Below, one piece after another: positions 43,134 through 53,460 of a stretch of DNA of 64,000 nucleotides. A program made the position numbers and the translations under genes. The stretch is from JBPOIC01 sp052034865. Lineage in GTDB: Bacteria; UBA10199; JADFYH01. The first letter of the stretch is position 1; each line of letters opens with the position of its first letter. The stretch lies in contig JBPOIC010000003.1 of the NCBI GenBank assembly GCA_052034865.1, positions 9,875-73,874 of the forward strand, written 5' to 3'. Under the pieces are notes generated by a model. The model searched no databases, was not told the origin of the DNA, and was given only the letters and a program-made list of their open reading frames with translations.

Positions 43134-44600
43134 ATGGCTCTTGAGATCCGCCAAAATCTAAAGCTGTCTCAGCAGCTTGTTATTACTCCCCAACTTCAGC
43201 AATCCATTAAACTGCTTCAGCTTTCCCGAATGGAACTGTTGGAAACCGTTCATAATGAACTTCTTGAAAATCCCGTCCTCGAAGAAGATCCCGAAACCGA
43301 AGAAAAACTCGCCAAACCGGAAGTAAAATCCGAAGAATCCGAAACGCAGGATCCGTCTGAACTTGAAAAGAAGGTCGTTGAAAGTCAGGAGGTCATGACG
43401 GAGAAAAATGGTGAGGTCAAAGAACCCCAGGAATTTGATTGGGAAAACTATCTGAATACCTACAATGCTCCTGAGCATATCTCGGGAGGTCTCGAAGAAC
43501 TTCCTTCCTACGAAAACACTTTAAGTCAAAAAACGAATCTGACCGACCATCTTCTGTGGCAGCTCCATCTTTCCAATTTTACGAAAGAAGAAGAGGAGTT
43601 AGGGGCTTATGTAATCAGCAGCATCAACGATGATGGATATTTACAGGATCCCCTCGAGGAAATTGCCGAAAAGGCTGGGGTGCCGCTGGAAAAAGTCGAG
43701 TATCTTCTCCAAAGGATTCAAAAATTTGATCCACCCGGGGTGGGCGCGCGTGATTTGAAAGAGTGTCTTTTGCTCCAAATCCGCTTCCTAACCCAAGATC
43801 GTGCTTTACTGGAAAAGCTGGTTTCCAATCATTTTGGACTATTAGAAATCAAGGACTATCGCCGCATTGCCAGAGAGATGAAAATCCCTATGGACCAGGT
43901 GTTACATCTGGCCAAGCTTATCCACGAATGCGAGCCCCGTCCGGGTCGGCCCTACTCCCAGTCTTCTGCCCAATACATCACTCCAGATGCATATGTTTAC
44001 AAAGTGGGAGAAGAATGGGTGGTGGTTCTCAATGAGGATGGGCTACCAAAACTCCAGATTTCCAATTTCTACCGCAACATGATTCCCACGATGAAATCGC
44101 AGGATGAAACCAAGGATTATCTGCAAACCAAGCTGCGCTCGGCCCTTTGGTTTATCAAAAGCATTCATCAGCGCCAGCGCACGCTCTACAAGGTTCTCAA
44201 GGCGATTGTTAAGTTTCAGAAGGATTTTTTTGAGAAAGGAATCGAACATCTCAAACCGATGATATTACGCGATGTTGCCGAAGAAATCAGCATGCACGAA
44301 TCCACGGTTTCCCGCGTGACGACCCATAAGTATGTGCACACTCCGCGGGGCATTTATGAGCTGAAATACTTTTTCAATAGTGGACTTCAGACCAGTGAGG
44401 GTGAGTCGGTCGCCAACGAGACCATTAAAGACAGAATTCGACAGATTATCAGTCAGGAAAACCCCAAATCGCCTCTTTCCGATCAGGAGATCGCGGAAAT
44501 GCTCAAATCGAGCAAGATTGAAATTGCCAGACGTACTGTCGCAAAATATAGAGAAATGGCTGGGATTTTATCCTCTTCAAAACGCAAGCAGCTCTTTTAA
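43134..44600 (+). CDS. rpoN: RNA polymerase sigma-54 factor
   Basis: The protein is 488 aa from ATG 43134; upstream in-frame sequence is not conserved. Region I is Gln/Leu-rich (RQNLKLSQQLVITPQLQQSI, KLLQLSRMELLETV), an acidic region II follows, and the C-terminal part has the core-binding domain, an HTH (STVSRVTTHKYVHTPRG) and the RpoN box ARRTVAKYREMAGI. It directs polymerase to -24/-12 promoters and needs AAA+ activators such as the one at 21.3-22.7 kb. It heads the rpoN-hpf-ptsN-hprK-pts module conserved in proteobacteria. Confidence 0.97.
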   Translation: MALEIRQNLKLSQQLVITPQLQQSIKLLQLSRMELLETVHNELLENPVLEEDPETEEKLAKPEVKSEESETQDPSELEKKVVESQEVMTEKNGEVKEPQEFDWENYLNTYNAPEHISGGLEELPSYENTLSQKTNLTDHLLWQLHLSNFTKEEEELGAYVISSINDDGYLQDPLEEIAEKAGVPLEKVEYLLQRIQKFDPPGVGARDLKECLLLQIRFLTQDRALLEKLVSNHFGLLEIKDYRRIAREMKIPMDQVLHLAKLIHECEPRPGRPYSQSSAQYITPDAYVYKVGEEWVVVLNEDGLPKLQISNFYRNMIPTMKSQDETKDYLQTKLRSALWFIKSIHQRQRTLYKVLKAIVKFQKDFFEKGIEHLKPMILRDVAEEISMHESTVSRVTTHKYVHTPRGIYELKYFFNSGLQTSEGESVANETIKDRIRQIISQENPKSPLSDQEIAEMLKSSKIEIARRTVAKYREMAGILSSSKRKQLF

Positions 44601-44859
44601 ATGAATATAAACTTTCCCATTGGGCGATATGCGCCGTTGAAATTCCTGAAGCAAATCCTCACGTGCATTTTAGCACGCTTAAGGTTTTCTTCAGAAATTT
44701 CGCCTCGCATCTCATCCTATTGAAAAAGTCCTAGAATAAATAGAGGTACCCTAAAGGCAGTGATGGCCTACCGAAGCGGACCTCCCTCTTCTTTAAGGTT
44801 GGAGGTGGTGAGGTTGTCTTCGACACAAGGTCTCTTTGGAAAAACCCTCACTGATCGCT

Positions 44860-45204
44860 ATGCACATCCACACCACGTTCCGTCATATGGAACCGTCCGA
44901 TGCCGTAAAAGAGTATACCGAGTCGAAATTACAGAAATTTTCGAAATACTTGCATGAGCCAATTGAAGTCCATGTGGTGTTTCAGGTTCAAAAACTCAGT
45001 CAATCTGCAGAAGTGACCGTAAGTGCCAAGAACTTCAGGTTTCATGGCGTAGAAGAATCCGAAAACCTGTATGCTTCCATTGATCTGGTTGCCTCCAAGA
45101 TCGAGCGCCAGCTCAAGAAGCATAAAGAGAAGATCAAGGAGCATAAGTCGACTTTGGGAACGCGAGAGGTGGCGACTCTTCTGAATGAGGAAGAGACGGT
45201 TTAG
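44860..45204 (+). CDS. hpf: Ribosome hibernation promoting factor (short form)
   Basis: The protein is 114 aa from ATG 44860; the frame opens earlier at a TTG. It follows the HPF/YfiA pattern: MHIHTTFRHMEPSDAVKEYT, a KLQKFSKYL helix and YASIDLVASKIERQLKKHKEK. It is the short form without the extra dimerisation domain. It binds the 30S subunit to silence ribosomes in stationary phase. Its position after rpoN and before ptsN is the common order in proteobacteria. The ribosome site is weak. Confidence 0.94.
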   Translation: MHIHTTFRHMEPSDAVKEYTESKLQKFSKYLHEPIEVHVVFQVQKLSQSAEVTVSAKNFRFHGVEESENLYASIDLVASKIERQLKKHKEKIKEHKSTLGTREVATLLNEEETV

Positions 45205-45393
45205 TTTCCCATCGCAAGATTTAAGCAGGGATGAGCTTATCCATGTCCGATTTTTATTCTTTCAATGTACTGTAAGAGTAAAAGGACTTCCTTTCCTTCT
45301 TGCTGAAAAGAGATCGGTTGCTGTAACTCGAAAATGAAAACATGCATCATTGGATAGAGTTATCGTTCGATCGATTTAGAGAAGAGTCAGTCC

Positions 45394-45855
45394 ATGAAAT
45401 TAACTTCAATCCTGGCCAAAGAAGCCATTACCCCCCAGCTTGCATCCTCGGAAGCACAGGATGTGCTGAGGGAACTTGCGAAGTCTCTGGTAAAATCAGA
45501 TCCTTCTTTGGGTTATCAGGAAGTATACAATATTCTGCTTGAGCGTGAGCGGTTGGGGAGCACAGGAATAGGGAGTGGAGTTGCTATTCCCCACGGCAAG
45601 CTTGCTTCGGCAAAAAAAATTATTGCCTGTTTTGGAAAAAGTCAGGAAGGAATCGACTTTAAATCCCAGGATGGTGAACCGACCCATCTGTTCTTTGCCC
45701 TCATTGCCCCTGAAAATTCAGCGGGTCTTCATTTAAAAGTTTTGGCCAAGCTTTCTCGCCTTTTGAAAGACAGGGCCTTTCGTGAACAATTGCTTTGTTC
45801 ATCCAGTGTGGATGAAATCTTTCGGATTCTCTCTCGGGAAGATGATAGGGATTAG
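45394..45855 (+). CDS. ptsN: PTS IIA-Ntr-type regulatory protein
   Basis: The protein is 153 aa. The phosphorylation site is His67 in GVAIPHGKL; LGSTGIGSG precedes it and APENSAGLHLKVLAKLSRLL follows, the usual PTS EIIA type-2 pattern. It accepts phosphate from HPr and acts as a regulator rather than a sugar carrier, as there is no EIIB or EIIC domain. It lies between hpf and hprK on the same strand. The start is ATG 45394 behind GAAGAG. Confidence 0.93.
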   Translation: MKLTSILAKEAITPQLASSEAQDVLRELAKSLVKSDPSLGYQEVYNILLERERLGSTGIGSGVAIPHGKLASAKKIIACFGKSQEGIDFKSQDGEPTHLFFALIAPENSAGLHLKVLAKLSRLLKDRAFREQLLCSSSVDEIFRILSREDDRD

Positions 45856-46071
45856 CCCCTCATAATGCTATTTTGAAAAGCAGGACTCCACCCGTTCTTT
45901 CCTTAGTTAAGATAATTTTGCTATTTTCTGTCCTTCGGGTTCAGGGTAGCGAAGGATCCAACAAGGATCCATTAAGTTTTTTAAACAGCGCCTGTTTTCC
46001 AGACGCACGTCTCTACCGCTCGCTCCCTGGTTTTCCTAAAATGGGTTACACTAAAGAATGGATACCTTTCT

Positions 46072-47040
46072 ATGATTAGTATTCAGGTAGCCGATCTTCT
46101 TAGAGACAGCGAATACAATCTTAATCTTGAGCTCATTGCGGGAAGAAAAGGGCTTGGGAAAAAGATTACGATTCCGCGTATTCAAAAACCGGGGCTTGCC
46201 TTAACAGGGGATGTTTCCAATCTTCACTCCGGTCGTATACAGATCCTAGGCAAATCCGAAATCTCCTACCTTCAATCACTTCCCAAGAAAAAACTGCAAG
46301 AAATCGTTCAGAAAATCTGTCAGGTCGATTTGGCCTGCATGGTTGTCTCACGGGGAAACCCAATCCCGGAGGTTCTCATTCAGGAAGCCGAAGCAAACCA
46401 GATTCCTCTTTTCTCAAGCAATCTTTTAACTAGCACTTTCGTGAATCGGGTGGGTCGATTTCTAGAGGACAAATTGACTGCATCCACAACGCTGCACGGG
46501 GTTCTCATTGATGTGTTTGGGGTTGGAATTCTCATCACTGGAAAAAGCGGGATGGGAAAAAGCGAATGTGCTCTCGATCTCATTTTGCGCGGTCATCGTC
46601 TAGTCGCCGATGACGTCGTCGAGATCAAGAAAAAGCCGCCCTTTACCCTCAAAGGGATGGGGACCGGCATTATCAAACACCACATGGAAATCCGGGGTTT
46701 GGGAATCATCAACATCAAAGATCTCTTCGGAATTGCCGCCACGCGTGATCATAAAGTCATCGAGATCGTGGTCGAGTTGGTCGAGTGGAATCCGAACGAA
46801 GAATATGATCGGTTGGGAATTGAAGAACAGAAGTTTTCCATTCTCGACATCAAGGTTCCTTATCTGAAACTTCCTGTTCGGCCTGGAAGAAATCTCACGA
46901 CCTTAATTGAGGTGGCCGCCCGAAACCATTTGTTAAAACTCAAAGGACACTTCTCTGCCCAGGAATTTCAGGATCGGCTCAACCGAGAAATTCTAGCCCA
47001 GGAGAAGTTGAATAAGACGGTGTGGAGTTCGTTAGAATAG
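46072..47040 (+). CDS. hprK: HPr kinase/phosphorylase
   Basis: The protein is 322 aa, normal for the family. The Walker A motif GKSGMGKS is at 157-164, followed by ADDVVEIKK; the family signature region MEIRGLGIINIKDLFG and the C-terminal GRNLTTLIEVAARNH are both present. It phosphorylates HPr on a serine and reverses the reaction depending on ATP, Pi and carbon status. It precedes the EIIA-Man, HPr and EI genes. A rapZ gene, often next to hprK in related genomes, is absent here. Confidence 0.97.
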   Translation: MISIQVADLLRDSEYNLNLELIAGRKGLGKKITIPRIQKPGLALTGDVSNLHSGRIQILGKSEISYLQSLPKKKLQEIVQKICQVDLACMVVSRGNPIPEVLIQEAEANQIPLFSSNLLTSTFVNRVGRFLEDKLTASTTLHGVLIDVFGVGILITGKSGMGKSECALDLILRGHRLVADDVVEIKKKPPFTLKGMGTGIIKHHMEIRGLGIINIKDLFGIAATRDHKVIEIVVELVEWNPNEEYDRLGIEEQKFSILDIKVPYLKLPVRPGRNLTTLIEVAARNHLLKLKGHFSAQEFQDRLNREILAQEKLNKTVWSSLE

Positions 47041-47165
47041 GGGGATTCCTTAAACTGGGACATGTTGTCCAAAGGCGGATCAGGATGAGGGGGCGGCCCG
47101 CCTGTGGTAGAGACGAAGTAATCCAGTTTTTTTCTGTTACCTGAATTCTTTCGGATTCTGTGTTC

Positions 47166-47209
47166 CTCCCCTTCTTTGGAGGGGTGCCCATCAGGGCGTG
47201 GTGGTACTG
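47166..47209. repeat. CCCCTTCTTTGGAGGGG dispersed repeat, copy 1
   Basis: The element reads CTCCCCTTCTTTGGAGGGG, then TGCCCATCAGGGCGTGGTGG. It contains two small hairpins (CCCC..GGGG and GCCC..GGGC). A close copy is at 55498-55540. It lies between hprK and the EIIA-Man gene. Confidence 0.7.
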
Positions 47210-47256
47210 CTTATAAATTGGATTCAAGGTTTTCTTCTGAATCTTTATATGATTTT

Positions 47257-47652
47257 ATGAAAGTCGGCATTATTCTCATCACTCACGGAAATATCGGCAT
47301 GGAGCTCATTCATGCTACGGAGGAGGTTTTGAAAGAAAAAACTCCCATCCAAACGATTTCCGTTCTTCACTCCGACACTCCCGAGCATTATCGTCAACTT
47401 CTCTCCGAAACGATTGACGAGCGTGAGCAGGGAGCAGGGGTTTTACTTCTGACCGATCTGTTTGGCGCAACACCTTCCAATCTCTGTCTGCCCTTTTTGA
47501 AAAAAGACAAAATCGAGCTGATCGGAGGTATCAACCTTCCCATGCTTATCAAACTCTCTACCTATCCAGGAAACCCTACCCTCCGCGAGCTAGTCGATTT
47601 TATTGCGCCTTATGGTCAGCGCAATATTCTCCAGGTGGGTGAGGATCATTAA
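47257..47652 (+). CDS. PTS mannose-family EIIA domain protein
   Basis: The protein is 131 aa from ATG 47257. The phosphorylated His is residue 10 in ILITHGNIGMEL, and LLTDLFGATPSNLC and INLPMLIKL are the other conserved blocks of the EIIA-Man fold. It accepts phosphate from HPr. With no EIIB, EIIC or EIID in view it is likely regulatory. It starts after a repeat-filled gap and is followed by ptsH after 5 nt. The frame is open 27 codons upstream, but through repeat DNA. Confidence 0.92.
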   Translation: MKVGIILITHGNIGMELIHATEEVLKEKTPIQTISVLHSDTPEHYRQLLSETIDEREQGAGVLLLTDLFGATPSNLCLPFLKKDKIELIGGINLPMLIKLSTYPGNPTLRELVDFIAPYGQRNILQVGEDH

Positions 47653-47657
47653 CACCC

Positions 47658-47933
47658 ATGCACACTCTCACCAAAGTTTTCACCGTCTCCAACAAGCTGG
47701 GTCTTCATGCACGTGCGGCTGCACAGCTTGTCAAAACCATGGGACGATTTCAGTCCGAGGTCAGCATTACCTCCCGGAAACAAACCATTAATGGAAAATC
47801 GATTATGGGAGTGCTCATGCTGGCAGCCTCCCAGGGAACCAAAATCTCGGTCACCGTCAAAGGAAACGATGCAGAAGATGTCCTCCGTGCCTTTGAAGAG
47901 TTGATCAATAACCGATTTGGCGAAGAATCATGA
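47658..47933 (+). CDS. ptsH: PTS phosphocarrier protein HPr
   Basis: The protein is 91 aa. The active His17 lies in GLHARAAAQLV, and Ser48 in GKSIMGVLMLA is the expected HPr-kinase target. Both sites being present matches the nearby hprK and ptsI. It shuttles phosphate from EI to the EIIA proteins. It overlaps ptsI by 4 nt (ATGA), so the two are translationally coupled. Confidence 0.97.
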   Translation: MHTLTKVFTVSNKLGLHARAAAQLVKTMGRFQSEVSITSRKQTINGKSIMGVLMLAASQGTKISVTVKGNDAEDVLRAFEELINNRFGEES

Positions 47934-49708
47934 GCTTAAGGCGGACCTCTGCATTGCCATCGAAACCTCTTCACATCCGTGGGATTCCTGCGGCTCCAGG
48001 CATGGCGATGGGTCCGGTCTATCTTCTTGAAAAATCCCGCATCTCCATTGTGCAGTACTGGATCTCCGATAAAGAGGTATCCGGAGAAATCCAACGCTTT
48101 AAAATCGCGATTGAAAAAACAAAGGCCGAACTCTCAAAAATTCGCGATCGACTGTGCCGTTATGAAGGCGGGACTCAGATCGGCATTCTTGAGAGCTATC
48201 AGATGATTTTGCAGGATGAGCTTCTCATCGAAAACACCCTCAAATCCATTCAACGCGAAAGGATCAATGCCGAGTGGGCCCTTGAAAAAACCTTTGAGCA
48301 ACTCAAAAAGGTTTTTATCAATTTTGATGAAGAATATTTCCGTGAGCGCACCAGTGATATTCTTTATGTGAGTGAGCGGATTTTAAAAAACCTTGCCGGA
48401 AAACCGGAAGATCCCACTTTCAAAATTCCTCCCCACTCTATCATCATTGCCCACGATCTTTCTCCTGCCGACACCGCTCAGCTTACCAAATTTCACATTG
48501 GAGGTTTTATCACCGAAGTGGGTGGAAGCACCTCGCACACGGCTATCATTGCCCGTGCGCTTCATATTCCAGCCTTGGTGGGTTGCTCGAAAATCACACG
48601 ACGGGTTCGGAGGGGCGAAAAAATCATCCTCCAGGGAGATCAGGGACTTGCGATTTTAAGACCCGATTCAGAAACCATCCGCAAGTTCAATATCGCCTAC
48701 CGGCAGGGGGTGAACCTTGAAAAAAATCTTCTGAAGGATGCGCACTTGCCGGCAGAAACCCGCGATGGTTTTCGCATCCGTCTGTTGGCAAATATGGAAT
48801 TGTTAGAGGAGATGGACTCCATCAAGCTTTACGGAGCCGAAGGCATCGGTCTTTATCGAACAGAATTTCTTTATTTGAACCGAAAGGATTTTCCGAATGA
48901 AGAGGAGCATTTTTGCCATTACCAGCAAATTCTAAAGTCCATGCATCCCAAGACGGCGATTTTTAGAACCCTCGATATGGGAGGTGACAAACTGCCGACG
49001 ACTCATCCTTATCCCCGAGAAGAAAACCCTGCGTTGGGGCTTCGCGCGATTCGACTTTGTTTTCGGGAAAAAGAAATTTTTAAGACTCAACTCAAAGCCT
49101 TGTTGCGGGCAAGCCCACTGGGAAAGATGAAGATTTTGCTGCCCATGATTACAAGCCTTAATGAGGTCCTGCAGGTAAAAAAACTCATCGCAGATCTTAA
49201 ACGCGAATTGGAAGAGCAAAAACTGGCGTATGATCCTGATATCAAACTGGGAGTGATGATCGAGGCGCCCGCGGCTGTTCTGATTGCAGAGGAGCTTGCT
49301 CAAGAGATTGATTTTTTTAGCATTGGGACCAACGATCTGATCCAGTACAGTCTGGCTGTCGATCGTGCGAATGAAAATGTGGCCCATCTTTACCGCCCTT
49401 TTCATCCTGCCATTTTAAGAATGATTCGACATGTGACCGAGGTGGGAAAAAAACACGAAATTCCGGTTGAAGTCTGTGGAGAGGTTGCCAGCGAGCCGCT
49501 ATTCATCCTGATTCTTTTAGGATTGGGTCTTTCCGAGCTTTCGATGAATGCCGTGTCGATCCCTCGGGTCAAACGCATCATTCGATCTCTTTACTTCAAA
49601 GATGCCCAGGCCCTCGTCCAAAAGGTTCTTGGGATGAAAAACGAAAATGAGATTGAGGCTTACGTCAAAAAAGAGATGCGTCGTCTCATCCCTTCGCAGA
49701 AGCCCTGA
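47930..49708 (+). CDS. ptsI: PTS Enzyme I (phosphoenolpyruvate-protein phosphotransferase)
   Basis: The protein is 592 aa. It begins with the HPr-binding/N-terminal domain (IRGIPAAPGMAMGPVYLL), with the phosphorylated His in TEVGGSTSHTAIIARA. The PEP-binding TIM barrel has GIGLYRTEFLYL, ILLPMITSLNEV and DFFSIGTNDLIQYSLAVDR, with the catalytic Cys in PVEVCGEVAS. It takes phosphate from PEP and passes it to HPr. Because no sugar permease genes accompany it, the output here is probably phosphorylation of the two EIIA regulators. Confidence 0.97.
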   Translation: MSLRRTSALPSKPLHIRGIPAAPGMAMGPVYLLEKSRISIVQYWISDKEVSGEIQRFKIAIEKTKAELSKIRDRLCRYEGGTQIGILESYQMILQDELLIENTLKSIQRERINAEWALEKTFEQLKKVFINFDEEYFRERTSDILYVSERILKNLAGKPEDPTFKIPPHSIIIAHDLSPADTAQLTKFHIGGFITEVGGSTSHTAIIARALHIPALVGCSKITRRVRRGEKIILQGDQGLAILRPDSETIRKFNIAYRQGVNLEKNLLKDAHLPAETRDGFRIRLLANMELLEEMDSIKLYGAEGIGLYRTEFLYLNRKDFPNEEEHFCHYQQILKSMHPKTAIFRTLDMGGDKLPTTHPYPREENPALGLRAIRLCFREKEIFKTQLKALLRASPLGKMKILLPMITSLNEVLQVKKLIADLKRELEEQKLAYDPDIKLGVMIEAPAAVLIAEELAQEIDFFSIGTNDLIQYSLAVDRANENVAHLYRPFHPAILRMIRHVTEVGKKHEIPVEVCGEVASEPLFILILLGLGLSELSMNAVSIPRVKRIIRSLYFKDAQALVQKVLGMKNENEIEAYVKKEMRRLIPSQKP

Positions 49709-49809
49709 TTTGCTGATTTTGAGACTTGACCTTCTCTACATCGTTTCGCTACCTTGCGACCCATTTCATACACATCCCATCACTTCAAACAAAAAAGGAA
49801 GCCTTGATT

Positions 49810-50979
49810 ATGTCTGTGAGCCCTACTCTTTTTACCAGTGAATCCGTCACCGAAGGTCATCCGGATAAAATCGCCGATCAGATCTCCGATGGAGTTCTGG
49901 ATGCGATTTTAACTCAAGATCCCAAGGCACGGGTTGCCTGTGAATCCCTGATCACCACTGGTTTTTTACTTATTGCCGGAGAAATCACGACCAAAGCCAA
50001 AGTCGATTACACCGAAATCGCACGCAACACGATTCGTGAAATCGGTTACGACGACAGCCGCAAGGGCTTTGATTATCAAACCTGCGGAGTGGTGGTATCC
50101 ATCGGTCAGCAATCCCCCGATATTTCCATGGGAGTCACCGAAGGTGAAGGCCTGTTTAAAGAACAGGGCGCAGGAGATCAGGGTCTGATGTTTGGTTTTG
50201 CCTGTGATGAAACCCCCGAGCTCATGCCCGCTCCCATTGATTACTCACACCGTTTGGCTTCCAAGCTCACCGAGCTGAGAAAAAATGGAACGCTTCCTTT
50301 CTTAAGACCCGATGGGAAAACACAGGTCACGATCCAGTATGAAGGATATCGTCCTGTCCGGATCGATACCGTGGTGGTTTCTTCCCAACATTCTCCCGAG
50401 GTTTCTCACGCCGAGCTTAAAAATGCGATCATTGAAGAAGTGATCAAGAAAACCCTTCCGATTGAACTCCTAGATTCCAAAACAACCTATCTCATCAATC
50501 CTACCGGTCGGTTTGTCGTCGGGGGTCCTCAAGGCGATTGTGGGCTGACGGGTCGCAAGATCATCGTCGATACGTACGGCGGCATGGGCCGTCACGGAGG
50601 AGGAGCCTTCTCTGGAAAAGATCCTTCGAAGGTCGATCGTTCTGCCTGTTATATGGCACGCTATGTGGCCAAAAACGTGGTGGCCAGCGGAGCAGCTGCA
50701 CGCTGTGAACTGCAGGTCGCTTATGCCATTGGCTATCCCGAACCCGTGAGTGTGTTGGTCAATACCTTTGGAACCGAGAAAGTCGCTCCCGAAAAAATTG
50801 CCAAGGCCGTTCGCGAAATATTTTCACTCAAGCCCGCCGGCATTATCCAGTCTCTCGACCTTTTACGTCCGATCTACAAAAAGACAGCCGCTTATGGGCA
50901 CTTTGGTCGATCGATTCCGGAATTTACGTGGGAGAAAACGGATAAGGCCGAAATCCTGAAAAAGGCGCTGGGACTTTAA
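49810..50979 (+). CDS. metK: S-adenosylmethionine synthetase
   Basis: The protein is 389 aa from ATG 49810 with AAAGGAA upstream; upstream in-frame sequence is not conserved. Motifs include ESVTEGHPDKIADQISD, GAGDQGLMFGFACDE, and GGAFSGKDPSKVDRSA-type phosphate-binding blocks. It makes SAM from methionine and ATP. With ahcY immediately downstream it covers synthesis of SAM and removal of its by-product. SAM feeds radical SAM enzymes such as the one at 0.8-2.2 kb. No SAM riboswitch was seen in the short leader. Confidence 0.98.
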   Translation: MSVSPTLFTSESVTEGHPDKIADQISDGVLDAILTQDPKARVACESLITTGFLLIAGEITTKAKVDYTEIARNTIREIGYDDSRKGFDYQTCGVVVSIGQQSPDISMGVTEGEGLFKEQGAGDQGLMFGFACDETPELMPAPIDYSHRLASKLTELRKNGTLPFLRPDGKTQVTIQYEGYRPVRIDTVVVSSQHSPEVSHAELKNAIIEEVIKKTLPIELLDSKTTYLINPTGRFVVGGPQGDCGLTGRKIIVDTYGGMGRHGGGAFSGKDPSKVDRSACYMARYVAKNVVASGAAARCELQVAYAIGYPEPVSVLVNTFGTEKVAPEKIAKAVREIFSLKPAGIIQSLDLLRPIYKKTAAYGHFGRSIPEFTWEKTDKAEILKKALGL

Positions 50980-51048
50980 TTTACTCATTTATTTATTCTT
51001 TAGACGATCTGTCTCTTTCAGATCATCTTCTTTTTGAAAGGAAGATTC

Positions 51049-52365
<1,317 letters not shown>

Positions 52366-52992
52366 GCCCTCTTTTGCTTGATCCAATAATCAAATTAGAT
52401 ACCTTAATCGGCGAGTTTCTGTTTTGAATTTACTCCATTCTACAATTTTTCGTTTGGTTGGAAAGTCTTTGTGTCCGCAAAGATTTATACAATGAGATGA
52501 GCCATATTCTCTGAAGGATTTCATTTCTCACCGGGGCTATCGGTTTGGATAGTCCCGTAAGAAAATTACGATTCAGCTTTATTTCCGAGTTCCCACATTA
52601 ATTTATTCGATTCATTTGGGATCTTTTGCTTCTTCAGGTTTTATCCAACTTTTCCAATTTATTCTTTCCTCTACTAACCCTGAAGTTTTCCAACCTCCTT
52701 TCAATCCATCCACCTACATTTTCTGTCCAGCTCCTCGTTTAAAGTTCTAAAAAACAGAATATAAATGGATAAAAAAGAGTAATTATTTATTTTTATATGG
52801 ATAAATAATTATCCTAATTATATTCTAAAATGGAGCTTTTTAATTCAGGATTAAAAATAAAAATAATATAAAAGTCTTTAAATTACAAATTCTTAGGCCC
52901 TATTATGGCCTGAAAATACAAGAAAAATCCTGAGAAGAAAATGAATAGGCATGAAGCTTGCTGATTCTGCCTTTCTTCCATGAGAATTCTTT
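52366..52992. other. Long AT-rich intergenic region
   Basis: The 627-bp gap has no gene. It is the most AT-rich part of the window. A long inverted repeat TAATTATTTAT/ATAAATAATTA lies at about 52781-52810, within TATATGGATAAATAATTATCC. Small hairpins include CGTAAG..TTACG near 52557. No terminator with a GC-rich stem was seen after ahcY. It probably contains the promoter of the response regulator. Confidence 0.5.
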
Positions 52993-53394
52993 ATGAAAAT
53001 TCTGATCATTGACGACAAGCCCGATGCGCGCATGCTTTTGCGAGACATTCTCGAGCCTCTGAATTGTGAGGTAGAAGAAGAATCAAACTGTCTTGAAGCC
53101 TTAAACCGTCTTAAAACCAGCGAAAAATTTGATTTAGTGATGATCGATTGGCGTACGCCCTGTATGAATGGTTATGAATTTGTCCAAGCGGTTCGAGCAG
53201 ATCCAAACCTCCAATATCTTATTTTGGTCATGGTGACCGGTCTTTCTGATCTCGATCATGTAATCCAGGCATTTGATGCAGGTGTTAATGAGTATCTCGT
53301 TAAGCCTTTTACCAAGGCAATGGTGTTAGAAAAACTTCGTATGGTTGGGTTTGGCTTAGATCCAAAATCCTCTCCTGCCCCTATCTCCTACTAG
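52993..53394 (+). CDS. Single-domain response regulator (CheY-like)
   Basis: The protein is 133 aa, a receiver domain with no output domain. Conserved positions are the acidic pair D7/D8, phosphoacceptor D52 in LVMIDWRTPCMNGYEF, T82 in VMVTGLS and K104 in YLVKPFT. It should be phosphorylated by a histidine kinase that is not in the window and act through protein contact, for example on a motor, kinase or stress pathway. It stands alone after a very AT-rich region; ldcA follows after 66 nt. Confidence 0.9.
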   Translation: MKILIIDDKPDARMLLRDILEPLNCEVEEESNCLEALNRLKTSEKFDLVMIDWRTPCMNGYEFVQAVRADPNLQYLILVMVTGLSDLDHVIQAFDAGVNEYLVKPFTKAMVLEKLRMVGFGLDPKSSPAPISY

Positions 53395-53460
53395 TATTTT
53401 TCCTAAATAATTTGATGAACTCGTTGATTTTGCATGGAAATCTGATTATTTTCCTTTTTC

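Noticed and set aside
45873..46079. 68-codon frame between ptsN and hprK
   Set aside because: It starts with TTG, has no ribosome site and overlaps the hprK start; the apparent hydrophobic stretch is short.
49709..51048. SAM or SAH riboswitch before metK or ahcY
   Set aside because: Both leaders are short and none of the conserved strings of those families is visible.
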